From Oxalobacteraceae bacterium (GTDB lineage Bacteria > Pseudomonadota > Gammaproteobacteria > Burkholderiales > Burkholderiaceae_D): a stretch of DNA of 64,000 nucleotides. The notes below the pieces were generated by a model. That model did no database searches, was not told where the DNA came from, and saw only the letters and a list, made by a program, of their open reading frames with translations. This document shows, piece by piece, positions 20,166-29,175 of this stretch (positions are counted from its first letter, which is position 1; each line of letters starts with the position of its first letter). The translations under genes and the position numbers were made by a program. The stretch spans positions 50,110 through 114,109 of the forward strand of contig JAIXQK010000130.1 in NCBI GenBank assembly GCA_027485795.1, written 5' to 3'.

Positions 20166-20206
20166 AATATTCTATTGACAGATAAATTATCTGTCAATAG
20201 AATATT
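20166..20206. promoter_or_regulatory. perfect 20-bp inverted-repeat operator
   Basis: aatattctattgacagataa-a-ttatctgtcaatagaatatt between divergent BigR-like and MBL genes. Confidence 0.85.
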
Positions 20207-20233
20207 TATAAATTAATTCAAACGGAGCCCAAC

Positions 20234-21109
20234 ATGACCGCAAGCTCGAGCAACCCGCAGGTTCATGGCATTTTTGACCCCGCCACATGGACGGTGACCT
20301 ACGTGGTCTATGAGAAGCCGGGCTCGGCCTGCGCCATCATCGACTCGGTTTTGGACTATGACCCCAAGTCCGGCCGCACGACCCATACCTCGGCCGACAA
20401 GGTGATTGAATTTGTAAAGGCCAACAAGCTCCAGGTCGAATGGATTCTGGAAACTCATGCGCACGCTGACCACCTGACCGCAGCCCCTTACTTGAAGGCC
20501 CATCTGGGTGGCAAGACCGCGATTGGTGACCACATCACCGCAGTGCAGGGTGTGTTCAAGGACATCTTCAACCTGGAGCCGGGCTTCAAGCAAGACGGCT
20601 CGCAATTCGACCATTTGTTCAAAGACGGCGAAACCATTCAAGTGGGAGCCCTCAGTGGCCACACGATGTACGTACCGGGCCACACGCCAGCGTGCGTTGC
20701 GTATCAGTTCGGAGATGCCGTATTCGTCGGCGACACGCTGTTCATGCCGGACGTTGGTACCGCGCGATGTGATTTTCCCGGTGGCGATGCAAAAACCTTG
20801 TATGCCTCAACGAGAAAGATTTTGAGTTTGCCGCCCACCACCCGTTTGTTCATGTGCCATGACTACCCACCGAATGATCGTCCTGTGAAATTCGAGACGA
20901 CCGTGGCAGATCAGCGCGCGAATAATATTCATGTCAAAGATAGTATTTCCGAAGCAGAATTTGTGGAAATGCGTACCAAGCGCGACGCCACCTTGGAAAT
21001 GCCGGTGCTGATCTTGCCCGCAGTTCAAATCAATATTCGTGCGGGGGACTTACCACCCAAAGAAGATAACGGCGTTGCGTATGTGAAGATTCCCTTGAAC
21101 GCCTTATAA
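20234..21109 (+). CDS. MBL-fold persulfide dioxygenase/Blh-like
   Basis: ETHAHADHLTAAPYLK (HxHxDH), SGHTMYVPGHTPACVAYQFGDAVFVGDTLFMPDVGTARCDFPGGDAKTLYAS. Confidence 0.88.
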   Translation: MTASSSNPQVHGIFDPATWTVTYVVYEKPGSACAIIDSVLDYDPKSGRTTHTSADKVIEFVKANKLQVEWILETHAHADHLTAAPYLKAHLGGKTAIGDHITAVQGVFKDIFNLEPGFKQDGSQFDHLFKDGETIQVGALSGHTMYVPGHTPACVAYQFGDAVFVGDTLFMPDVGTARCDFPGGDAKTLYASTRKILSLPPTTRLFMCHDYPPNDRPVKFETTVADQRANNIHVKDSISEAEFVEMRTKRDATLEMPVLILPAVQINIRAGDLPPKEDNGVAYVKIPLNAL

Positions 21110-21197
21110 AACCTGAATTACCCACCGCTACTAAATGTGATTGGCCATGATGTAAGTAGCCGACCTTCAAGATTGAAAGAAGAAATGGGAGGCTACC

Positions 21198-21482
21198 TCA
21201 GTCCGCAAGTGGGTTACCACGACCAATAGAGCCGATTTGAGTCTTCACCATGGGTACTTGACTCGGAGCGCAGGAAAGCTTGGTGGCATCAAATGCCCGA
21301 CGAAATTCCCTGCGCCTCGCCTCAGACCAGCCCCATGCGCCATAAAACCGAATGGGTTGATGCTGAATGTGGCGGTGATAGTAGTGCAAGTACCGACGAC
21401 AATAGGATTCGAGCGCCGTCATCGGAACGCCATTTGGGCACTGGCTACGGATTTCACGCATGAGGTTTGTTAAATCATCCAT
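21198..21482 (-). CDS. small conserved protein of unknown function (copy 1)
   Basis: CRRYLHYYHRHIQHQPIRFYGAWGWSEARRREFRRAFDA, near-identical block in 60433..60690. Confidence 0.75.
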   Translation of the reverse strand: MDDLTNLMREIRSQCPNGVPMTALESYCRRYLHYYHRHIQHQPIRFYGAWGWSEARRREFRRAFDATKLSCAPSQVPMVKTQIGSIGRGNPLAD

Positions 21483-21595
21483 GCCTATCTCCCAATTCAA
21501 AAACAGCACGTCTGTGGCCCGGCGACAGTCAGCTTTCTGCAAAAACTATAGGCTTACCTTAAAATTTCAGGTTGATCATTAAACAGCATACAACA

Positions 21596-21904
21596 ATGAA
21601 ATTATCCCTTCTTATCGCATCGATCCTTGTTACAAGCAATGCCCTCGCAGCCGTACCTGCACCCGCTGAGATCCCGAAGAATGGTGGGTGTCCATCGGGG
21701 TATTCGGAGAAAGGCAATCAATGCGTTCCAAGTGCTTCGGCAAGTTTTGCGATTGTAAAGAGTGAGAATTGCCCAGAGGCTTATGTCGTTGATGGCAATT
21801 ATTGCGTCGCTACCGCAGCCGCAAGGCTGGCGATCCGGCGTGGCGCGATGAGTTGTCCTGCGGGCTTCGAACCGATTGGTAATTACTGCGTCGCGACCAA
21901 CTAA
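21596..21904 (+). CDS. small exported protein with three Cys-pair repeats
   Basis: Signal peptide MKLSLLIASILVTSNALA; repeats GCPSGYSEKGNQCVPSASASFAI / NCPEAYVVDGNYCVATAAARLAI / SCPAGFEPIGNYCVATN. Confidence 0.65.
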   Translation: MKLSLLIASILVTSNALAAVPAPAEIPKNGGCPSGYSEKGNQCVPSASASFAIVKSENCPEAYVVDGNYCVATAAARLAIRRGAMSCPAGFEPIGNYCVATN

Positions 21905-22009
21905 TCCTATCCTTAGCCATTTGATATACCGGGCAGTTGCCTTGAGCGGCTGAGGGCTTACCAGACCGGCCAGAGCTCGCCGGTGTGTTATCGAATAGGG
22001 TGAGCATTG

Positions 22010-22042
22010 AAAAAGCCCGCAAACATTCGTTTGCGGGTTTTT
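22010..22042. terminator. rho-independent terminator hairpin
   Basis: aaaaagcccgcaaa-cattcg-tttgcgggttttt (arms with one mismatch). Confidence 0.8.
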
Positions 22043-22236
22043 GTATTTTGGCTTACCTGTAATAAGCGACTAAGTTGCAGTCGGCGAAGGGGATACGATA
22101 AGGCGACGTTCCTGCGATGTTGGCTTAATCAACGGCGGGATTCGTATACGGTGCGTCAGGGGAGAGTGGTTCTACTTTATCTTTCCTGTCGATGGGATTC
22201 CACCGTTTGAATGAATGACTACTGAAACTCGCACAC

Positions 22237-22437
22237 TCAGACATTTACTCTGGCGGGCGAGGCGTGTAGTTGTAACCCTAGTGCAGTAACGACCTTCATG
22301 ATGGTGCCGAATTCTGGATTACCTTCAGGTGACAGCGCTTTGTAAAGGCTCTCGCGCCCCAGTCCTGTATCTCGTGCGATCTGACTCATGCCTTTGGCGC
22401 GGGCAATATCACCCAATGCTGCCGGCGGTGAGTCATC
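22237..22437 (-). pseudogene. HigA-like addiction-module antitoxin, 5'-truncated remnant
   Basis: DDSPPAALGDIARAKGMSQIARDTGLGRESLYKALSPEGNPEFGTIMKVVTALGLQLHASPARVNV*; no N-terminal part or start in frame. Confidence 0.7.
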
Positions 22438-22624
22438 CCCTCATCGACCCCCCCGCGGTTCGATTTCCGGCCAAATAGAAACCATATTTGCTTTTAGTTA
22501 TCAATTTCCGTTGACATAAAGTTTACTGTTTGATAACTTTCCCGGGCGGTTCCGTCCTTTGCTTCCCGGATTCGCCGGTTGTATTCGGGAATGTCCACTG
22601 TCGCGTTGCACATCGGGTCTCTCT

Positions 22625-23842
22625 ATGCGAACTAAAGACTTTCATTCGGAAAAAGATGCTCTACGGATCTCACAGGCTGCGTGGTCATTTGCCACCCGCC
22701 GAGTTCCGGTGAGTGCTGCAGCCTTGCTGCTGCCACCGGTTGGCAAGCCTGAAACGGGCGACCTGATTTTGGCTGCGGTGGATTCCCTCGGACAGCACCC
22801 GGGACTGCAATTACCGAGTGGTCGACGCATGCAAATGTTTCCAGGTGATGAGATCGTGGTGGCCTACGGCAACCGCTATGCCTCGAATCAATTCGAATCC
22901 GAGGTACCCAACACCCTCGGACCATGCCACCTTTCTGCAGGTGGCGGCATCGCCTCTCGCGTCACGTCTTGGCACGTGAGGATGAAGAGTCCAACGCAGA
23001 TCACGCCGATCGGCCTGCTGGCAAACAACCAGGGTCGGCGCATTAACCTGCGCGACTACGCACTTCCAACGCTAATGCGTTTTCCATCCAACCATCTGAC
23101 GACGATTGCCGTGGTCGGTACCGGTATGGATTCGGGCAAGACGCAAAGCTGCGCTTACTTGGTCAGAGGTCTGATCGCTGCCGGGCTACGGGTGGCTTAC
23201 ATCAAGATCACCGGTACCGGCGCGGGCGCGGATACCTGGTTGCTCAAAGACGCTGGGGCTTCGCCGGTGCTGGATTTCACCGATGCCGGAATGTCCACAA
23301 CCTATCTTGCACCCCTGTCGCAGATCGAAACTGCCCTTGTGTCTTTATTGGCGCATGCAGCGAACGAGAGCGTCGATGCAGCCGTAGTAGAAATCGCTGA
23401 TGGTGTTTTGCAGATTGAAACCTCAGCGCTGCTGAAGTCTGAGGTATTCGCGTCTCTCGTGGGTGGGTTGATGATGGCATCGCAAGATTCGATGGGTGCC
23501 AGCGCCGGCGTGCACTGGCTCAAGCAAAACGCGCGTCCGCCGGTACTGGGCCTGTGCGGCATCATTTCTGCCGCACCTCTGCAAGCACGTGAAGCAACGC
23601 AAGCACTTGGCCTGACGGTCTACGACCGTCTAGGCCTTGCCAATCCGAGGAATGCAATGGCGATTCTTGCGGGGGCCCAACAACACATGGAGATACTGCG
23701 AGCAACAGAACCCACCTTGGCAAGTCGCATCGTCGACATCAATGGAGAAGCCTATGGAAACAAACAGGATGACGCCAGCACGCTCGGCCGTCGTTGGATG
23801 GCACCTGCCACAGGGAGTACTCCTCCGCCGGGTGCTACGTAG
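22625..23842 (+). CDS. P-loop NTPase-containing protein, DUF1611-like
   Basis: Walker A-like VVGTGMDSGKTQSCAYLVRGLIAAGLRVAYIKITGTG; unusual N-terminal domain. Confidence 0.65.
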   Translation: MRTKDFHSEKDALRISQAAWSFATRRVPVSAAALLLPPVGKPETGDLILAAVDSLGQHPGLQLPSGRRMQMFPGDEIVVAYGNRYASNQFESEVPNTLGPCHLSAGGGIASRVTSWHVRMKSPTQITPIGLLANNQGRRINLRDYALPTLMRFPSNHLTTIAVVGTGMDSGKTQSCAYLVRGLIAAGLRVAYIKITGTGAGADTWLLKDAGASPVLDFTDAGMSTTYLAPLSQIETALVSLLAHAANESVDAAVVEIADGVLQIETSALLKSEVFASLVGGLMMASQDSMGASAGVHWLKQNARPPVLGLCGIISAAPLQAREATQALGLTVYDRLGLANPRNAMAILAGAQQHMEILRATEPTLASRIVDINGEAYGNKQDDASTLGRRWMAPATGSTPPPGAT

Positions 23843-24620
23843 TGATCCCACCAACGAATACTTACTGTATCGCCCGACGGGCGCCTCGATCGACAGTCCG
23901 CTACTAGTGGTGGTTTTAGGCGTTAGCCGCCATTGGCAGCAACAGGTTGCTGCATTCATTCCCGCCTGCGAGCGGCTTGGCGTCACGCTACTGTCACCCA
24001 GCATGGGTGGTGCTGTACGCGCTGGCTACCGTAGCATCGGGCGCCAAGAACACCGTGCCGATGAATTACTGCACGATTGCCTGCGTGAGGTGAGCCTGCA
24101 CACCGGTATTGATGCTACGCGCTTTCGGCTGTTCGGCCACTCATCGGGGGCTCAGTTTGCACACCGCTACCTGATGGCGCATCCCCATCGTGTGGAGTCC
24201 GCCGTGATTGCATGCGCGCGCTGGTACACCTTTCCCGATACTGCACGTAAGTTCCCCTTCGGTATTCGTCCGACGAAGCGTTTGCCGGACCTCGCGTTCA
24301 ATCCGGAGCAGTATCTGCGCGTGCGAATGATCGTCTTGGACGGCACTTTGGATACCGAAGAAGAAGTGTTTCGTCACAGTGATCAGATCAGCGCCCAACA
24401 AGGAAAGAATCGTTTGGAGCGCGCCCGGCGTTGGGTAGCGGCGATGCGTGCTCAAGCGCAGGTGCATGCCATGCCGCCCATGATCGAGCTGATCGAAATC
24501 GAAGGGGTCGGCCACCATTTCGGTCCTTTGTGCCGTGAAGGCCGTCTCGTTCAACGCGTGTTCTGGTCGCTATTTGGTGCCACCGTTGACGAGGAGAGTG
24601 TAAGCACCCAGCACCAATAG
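23754..24620 (+). CDS. alpha/beta hydrolase
   Basis: GHSSGAQFAHRYLMAHPHRVESAVIACARWYTFPD (GxSxG); start overlaps the end of the preceding CDS. Confidence 0.82.
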   Translation: METNRMTPARSAVVGWHLPQGVLLRRVLRSDPTNEYLLYRPTGASIDSPLLVVVLGVSRHWQQQVAAFIPACERLGVTLLSPSMGGAVRAGYRSIGRQEHRADELLHDCLREVSLHTGIDATRFRLFGHSSGAQFAHRYLMAHPHRVESAVIACARWYTFPDTARKFPFGIRPTKRLPDLAFNPEQYLRVRMIVLDGTLDTEEEVFRHSDQISAQQGKNRLERARRWVAAMRAQAQVHAMPPMIELIEIEGVGHHFGPLCREGRLVQRVFWSLFGATVDEESVSTQHQ

Positions 24621-24685
24621 CGACCTCGAGTCGCTATCCCCACTAATGCGATCAGTCTGTACAAACTATCGCCAAGGATAAAAAT

Positions 24686-25873
24686 ATGAAGACAAGTTCA
24701 GAGCATGTCGATTGGGGATTTCCTGATGATTCGGCAGAGACAGTATCCAGCCCACGCTCAGGTAGTGGGCCGAGTGCGCGCCCTGCAGGTGTGAGCAGGC
24801 GATTAATTCGGTGGATCGTTATCGTGCTCACCCTTACGATGCTCGTTATCGCACTATGGGTGTTCAGCACACACCGTGCGCAGAATGTTATCTCGCGTAA
24901 TGCTTTTGTGAAGACGGAGTTGACTAACGTTGGCGCCCGTTTTGATGGTCGCGTTGCATCTGTAGAAGTAACGCCAGGCACTCGCGTCAATGCCGGACAA
25001 ATCATTGCCCGTCTGGACGATGGCCATTTACGCGCTCAAGAAGTGGAAGCTACGGCGAATATTGCATCGCTGGAGCGCACGCGTGTGCAAGAGACTGCCG
25101 CTATCGAACAAGAGCGCAGAACACTGGCGGTAGCTTACCAAGAGGCCAAAGCACGCGCGGAGGCGACTCGCTCAGAGGTACAAGCAGCGAAAATACGCGT
25201 CGCTGAAACGCAGGAGTACTGGCGCATCCGCCAAGAGCTTTCCAAGAGCGGCATGATTTCAGCTGAGGCTTTGCGCGAAGCGAATTTAAAGAGGCAACTC
25301 GCACTAGAGCAACTGGCTGCTGCGCAAAGCAACGCAAGTGCTACTGAGGCCGCCGTGCGAAACGCGGAACTCAACATTTCGGGTATTGCCATCCGCCAGC
25401 AGCGGCTTGGTATCTTGTCTTCTGAAATCAATGTAGCAAAAGGCAAATTGGCGCGCGTACAGGCAGATCTGGCGTCAACCATCATCAAGGCCCCGACCGA
25501 CGGTACGATCGTTCGCTGGCTCGTTAACTCGGGTGGGTCGATCAGGGTAGGGACTCCGATCGTGAATATGGTGATCGGCAGCGATCGATGGGTTGAAGCG
25601 TGGATTGATGAAGATGAACTTGAATATGTTCATATCGGAAGCCCCGCCATGGTGTCGTTTCCCTCGCTACCAGGAAAGCAATTCGAGGGCGTGATTGAAA
25701 GAGTCGGCGTTACCACCGACCTTGAAGAGCCCGTCGTTGCCGTGCCCGAGCAACGCACCAACCGAATTCGCAGCGCACCCATTATTGCGGTCATCGTCAG
25801 ATTGTCGAATCCGCCGAGCACATTGCTACCGGGGCTATCGGCGATCGTCGACATCAATCGAAATGGGTTGTAA
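24686..25873 (+). CDS. HlyD/EmrA-family membrane fusion (adaptor) protein
   Basis: One TM helix, V..VEVTPGTRVNAGQIIARLDD lipoyl half, coiled coil, IIKAPTDGTIVRWLVNSGGSIRVGTPIVNMV. Confidence 0.92.
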   Translation: MKTSSEHVDWGFPDDSAETVSSPRSGSGPSARPAGVSRRLIRWIVIVLTLTMLVIALWVFSTHRAQNVISRNAFVKTELTNVGARFDGRVASVEVTPGTRVNAGQIIARLDDGHLRAQEVEATANIASLERTRVQETAAIEQERRTLAVAYQEAKARAEATRSEVQAAKIRVAETQEYWRIRQELSKSGMISAEALREANLKRQLALEQLAAAQSNASATEAAVRNAELNISGIAIRQQRLGILSSEINVAKGKLARVQADLASTIIKAPTDGTIVRWLVNSGGSIRVGTPIVNMVIGSDRWVEAWIDEDELEYVHIGSPAMVSFPSLPGKQFEGVIERVGVTTDLEEPVVAVPEQRTNRIRSAPIIAVIVRLSNPPSTLLPGLSAIVDINRNGL

Positions 25874-27821
25874 TTCCGTGCCACTCTCAACTTCCACAGG
25901 TGTGCCTGAACCCATCGTTCAGGCAACAACGATGGCAGATACCAAGAAGGCTGTCGGATGGTTAGATGGCTTCAGTATCTTGCGCGGCAAAGGGTACCTC
26001 TCCACCACAGACCTGGCGATCTTGACTCTGGTGGCGACGTTCTCGCTGATGGCTTTCACTGCACGCATCGTGTCTACACCGGGGCTGAACTTATCGGCAG
26101 GATCTTTCCTAAGCCCGCTAATGAGCCTAGGACATTTTCTGAACGCTGTGGTCACGCTCGAATGGGTGCCTCTGCTCGATCGGCACGCGGTGATCTACGT
26201 CATGCTACTGCCGACGGCAGCACTGTTAATCACGCTGGCGCGTCTGACGTTCGGCTTGCGGGTGCTGGGCTTTCGCTCGGTGCTGATTGCCGTCGGATTT
26301 CAGGAAGTTGGTTTGGGTCCCAGTCTGTTGCTGATCGCTGTCGTGGTAGGAGTCATTGCTACGTTGCGACCATGGATGCGGCGTATACGTCTACCGCTTT
26401 ACGCTCGTATCTCGCTGATCCTTGCGATTACCGCTGGCATACAAATTCTATTTTTAATGGTCGGTTCCTGGCAGCGATCACACACATTTTTTAACTTGGC
26501 TTTTTTCCCCGTGATCATTCTGGCGATGATGGCCGAGGGTATTGCCGGAACGCTGGATCAGAACCGCCCCGCGACAGCAGCCTGGCGTTTGGGCTGGACA
26601 CTTGCCCTCGCACTCCTGCTGTATGGGATCATGAATTTTGGTCCTTTTCTGAAGCTGCTACTACGAGCCCCGGAGCTGATGATTTTGCAGATCGTAGCGA
26701 TTGTATTGATTTCTGAGTTTCTGGATTTTCGTCTACTGCAGGATTGGCAAAACCACGCAACCACATTGCTATCCCGATTTGCATCCGACTCGGTGCAGCA
26801 TCCCATCCAACATCGTAAAAAGCGCGTGGCAGTGGTTCGCAACAAAACCGCACATGGCACGATAGGGCGGCTGGGGCCGCAAGCGAACGAGGCTGAGCGG
26901 AACGCCTCACTTCAGCACCTGATCGATGCACTTCGTGAGCAAGGTTACTCGGTCAAGCTATTCGAGGGAGATATGACGCTACTGCGGGAGCTGCGCAAGT
27001 TTCTGCCGCCGCATCCGCGCACCGGTGCACCGGGGGGTGTCGTGCTCAATATGAGTAACGGTATCCAGGGCATAGGCCGTCAGGTACATGTGCCTTCACT
27101 GCTTGAGATGGCCGGCGTTGCATACACGGGCGCCGACCCCCTGACGCAGTCTTGCCTGTGCGATCGCATTGCCTTGCTCTCACGCCTGAAAGCACTTGGA
27201 CTACCTGTACCGGACTTCAGAATCATCACGCATTGGCGTCACGAGCCACCGGATCTGCCGTTTCCCATGGTGCTACGCACACGTGACGACGCGGATGACA
27301 CACGATTGGTCGTGCGAACACCCGATGAGTATTCTGGTGCGCTGTCCCATTTGAGTTCAGTGCAATCACGCGACATCCTGTGCGAAGCATGGCTCGAGGG
27401 TACCTTGATCAGCATTGGCGTACTGGGCAATGATCGCCTCAGGTGTCTGCCCATTGCATCCTTTAATCCCAGCGGTCGATATTTCGAATCTCCAGTATCC
27501 GTCGATGAGCCGCAGGCACAGCACTATCGATCACTTGCGCTGCGCACATTTAGATCCATCGGCTGTCGAGACTTTGCGCGTGTGGATATGGTGCTTGATC
27601 GCCAAGGCCAAGCGCATTTGGTCGGCATCTATACCAACACGATTCTAGAAAAGCGCGGCGCTGTTGCCGTCATGGCTCAAGCAGCAGGATTCAGTTGGCC
27701 ACAGCTTATGGGTACCATTGTCGAGCTCGCTGGTGCACGCTGCGGGGTAGATTGGGGCTCCTCCGCACAAGCGATGGTGTCCGCCGAATCGACAGCGAAG
27801 CCGCGCATGATGGGCGCATGA
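25863..27821 (+). CDS. fusion of 7TM (UUP1-like) membrane domain and D-Ala-D-Ala-ligase-like ATP-grasp domain
   Basis: Multiple TM helices (about 26000-26760) then RVAVVRNKTAHG...GGVVLNMSNGIQGIGRQVHVPSLLEMAGVAYTGADPLTQSCLCDRIALLSRLKALGLPVPDF...EAWLEGTLISIGVLG...CRDFARVDMVLDRQGQAHLVGIYTNT. Confidence 0.8.
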   Translation: MGCNSVPLSTSTGVPEPIVQATTMADTKKAVGWLDGFSILRGKGYLSTTDLAILTLVATFSLMAFTARIVSTPGLNLSAGSFLSPLMSLGHFLNAVVTLEWVPLLDRHAVIYVMLLPTAALLITLARLTFGLRVLGFRSVLIAVGFQEVGLGPSLLLIAVVVGVIATLRPWMRRIRLPLYARISLILAITAGIQILFLMVGSWQRSHTFFNLAFFPVIILAMMAEGIAGTLDQNRPATAAWRLGWTLALALLLYGIMNFGPFLKLLLRAPELMILQIVAIVLISEFLDFRLLQDWQNHATTLLSRFASDSVQHPIQHRKKRVAVVRNKTAHGTIGRLGPQANEAERNASLQHLIDALREQGYSVKLFEGDMTLLRELRKFLPPHPRTGAPGGVVLNMSNGIQGIGRQVHVPSLLEMAGVAYTGADPLTQSCLCDRIALLSRLKALGLPVPDFRIITHWRHEPPDLPFPMVLRTRDDADDTRLVVRTPDEYSGALSHLSSVQSRDILCEAWLEGTLISIGVLGNDRLRCLPIASFNPSGRYFESPVSVDEPQAQHYRSLALRTFRSIGCRDFARVDMVLDRQGQAHLVGIYTNTILEKRGAVAVMAQAAGFSWPQLMGTIVELAGARCGVDWGSSAQAMVSAESTAKPRMMGA

Positions 27822-28909
27822 CGCCAACACTCCAAAACTTTCGCCAACGGGCTCGACTAGCTCACTGGTTGTCGCTGCACCTGCTGGTTAGCATCCTAAT
27901 TCTTGTATTAGGTGTATTAGGGGTACTAGGGGTACCAAAGCTAGCAGAGGCAACCGATCTGACATGGCAACCTGCGACATGCAGAAACGATGTTGCCATC
28001 GCAGATTCAAACACAACAATATCGACTGCGCCAGTCTTCGTTAATGCCAATCTGGCGCGCGAAGTACTCAAGACACCAGGCACCGGTCGTCTGCAAATCA
28101 ACAGCCTGCAGGGCAAGCCTCTCACCGTCCATGTGTTTCGCCCTAGTCAGTTCGATTCGTTAACAGGGCGCATCTGGTTTGTAATGCACGGCACCGGCCG
28201 CGACGCCGAGCGTTATCTGAAAACTGCTGCGCCAGTAGCGGAGCGCCATCAGGTACTGGTTGTGGTTCTTGAGTTCTCGCGCAACGACTATCCCACCGGT
28301 GACACATATACCTTGGGTGTGGTGACCCGCGGCCGGGTGGATGATCATGCAGCCGAGGAGGGCCGCTGGCGCAACCCGCGACAAACACCCTACATGGAGA
28401 TTGAACGGACCTTCAGTGCGGTCAGGGAAGCGCTGCAAAGCCGGCAGCCAGGCTACTTCCTATTTGGCCATAGCGCGGGTGCCCAGTTCGTCCACCGCCT
28501 ATTGAGCTTTGTTCGCTGCCCGAGAGTGCTGAAGGCGGTGGCGGCCAATGCGGGTTGGTACACCTTACCAACCGTGGACAAAAAGTGGCCGCCATTTCCC
28601 TACAGCTTGCGCGGAGCATCGCGTGAGTTTCAGGATCCTGGCCAGGTACTTGCTGCACCGCTCACTGTCTTGTTAGGTACTAGAGATACACGAGGCAAAG
28701 AAGAAGATACCAATCTACGTGGGACCGAAGGTGCGATAGTGCAGGGCGCTAATCGGCTTCAGCGAGGCATAACCTACTACGAGGTAGGACAGCAAGCTGC
28801 CCACAGTGCAAACAGGCCTTTCGCTTGGAAAGTTCAACTTGTGCCAGGTGCAGGACATGAGGTTGCCGAGGTCATCGCGCCGGCGGGGCAATTGCTATTT
28901 GCACCTTAG
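27818..28909 (+). CDS. exported alpha/beta hydrolase
   Basis: N-terminal hydrophobic leader, FLFGHSAGAQFVHRLLSF (GxSxG), WFVMHGTGRDAERYL; ATGA overlap with the upstream stop. Confidence 0.8.
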   Translation: MTPTLQNFRQRARLAHWLSLHLLVSILILVLGVLGVLGVPKLAEATDLTWQPATCRNDVAIADSNTTISTAPVFVNANLAREVLKTPGTGRLQINSLQGKPLTVHVFRPSQFDSLTGRIWFVMHGTGRDAERYLKTAAPVAERHQVLVVVLEFSRNDYPTGDTYTLGVVTRGRVDDHAAEEGRWRNPRQTPYMEIERTFSAVREALQSRQPGYFLFGHSAGAQFVHRLLSFVRCPRVLKAVAANAGWYTLPTVDKKWPPFPYSLRGASREFQDPGQVLAAPLTVLLGTRDTRGKEEDTNLRGTEGAIVQGANRLQRGITYYEVGQQAAHSANRPFAWKVQLVPGAGHEVAEVIAPAGQLLFAP

Positions 28910-29175
28910 TTCGATGGGGCGCATGACGCGACACATTCCCCCGCTGTTTTGCCCAAAATGATTCGGAATGCGGCAATCGCTTCCCGTTTGGCTTTCATAG
29001 AAGCCAATGAGTTCGTCAAAAGACCGGAATCAAATAATACAAATTTATCAACTACCTTGCGGGTTATGAGTGCGGGCGCTTTTTTGGTATAGTAACTATA
29101 AGTGAAAAACTAGCAACCAACTTTTGGTGTTAGCTTTTCACTGCGAGTCCATCTGATCGGTTCGGCGATACGTTC

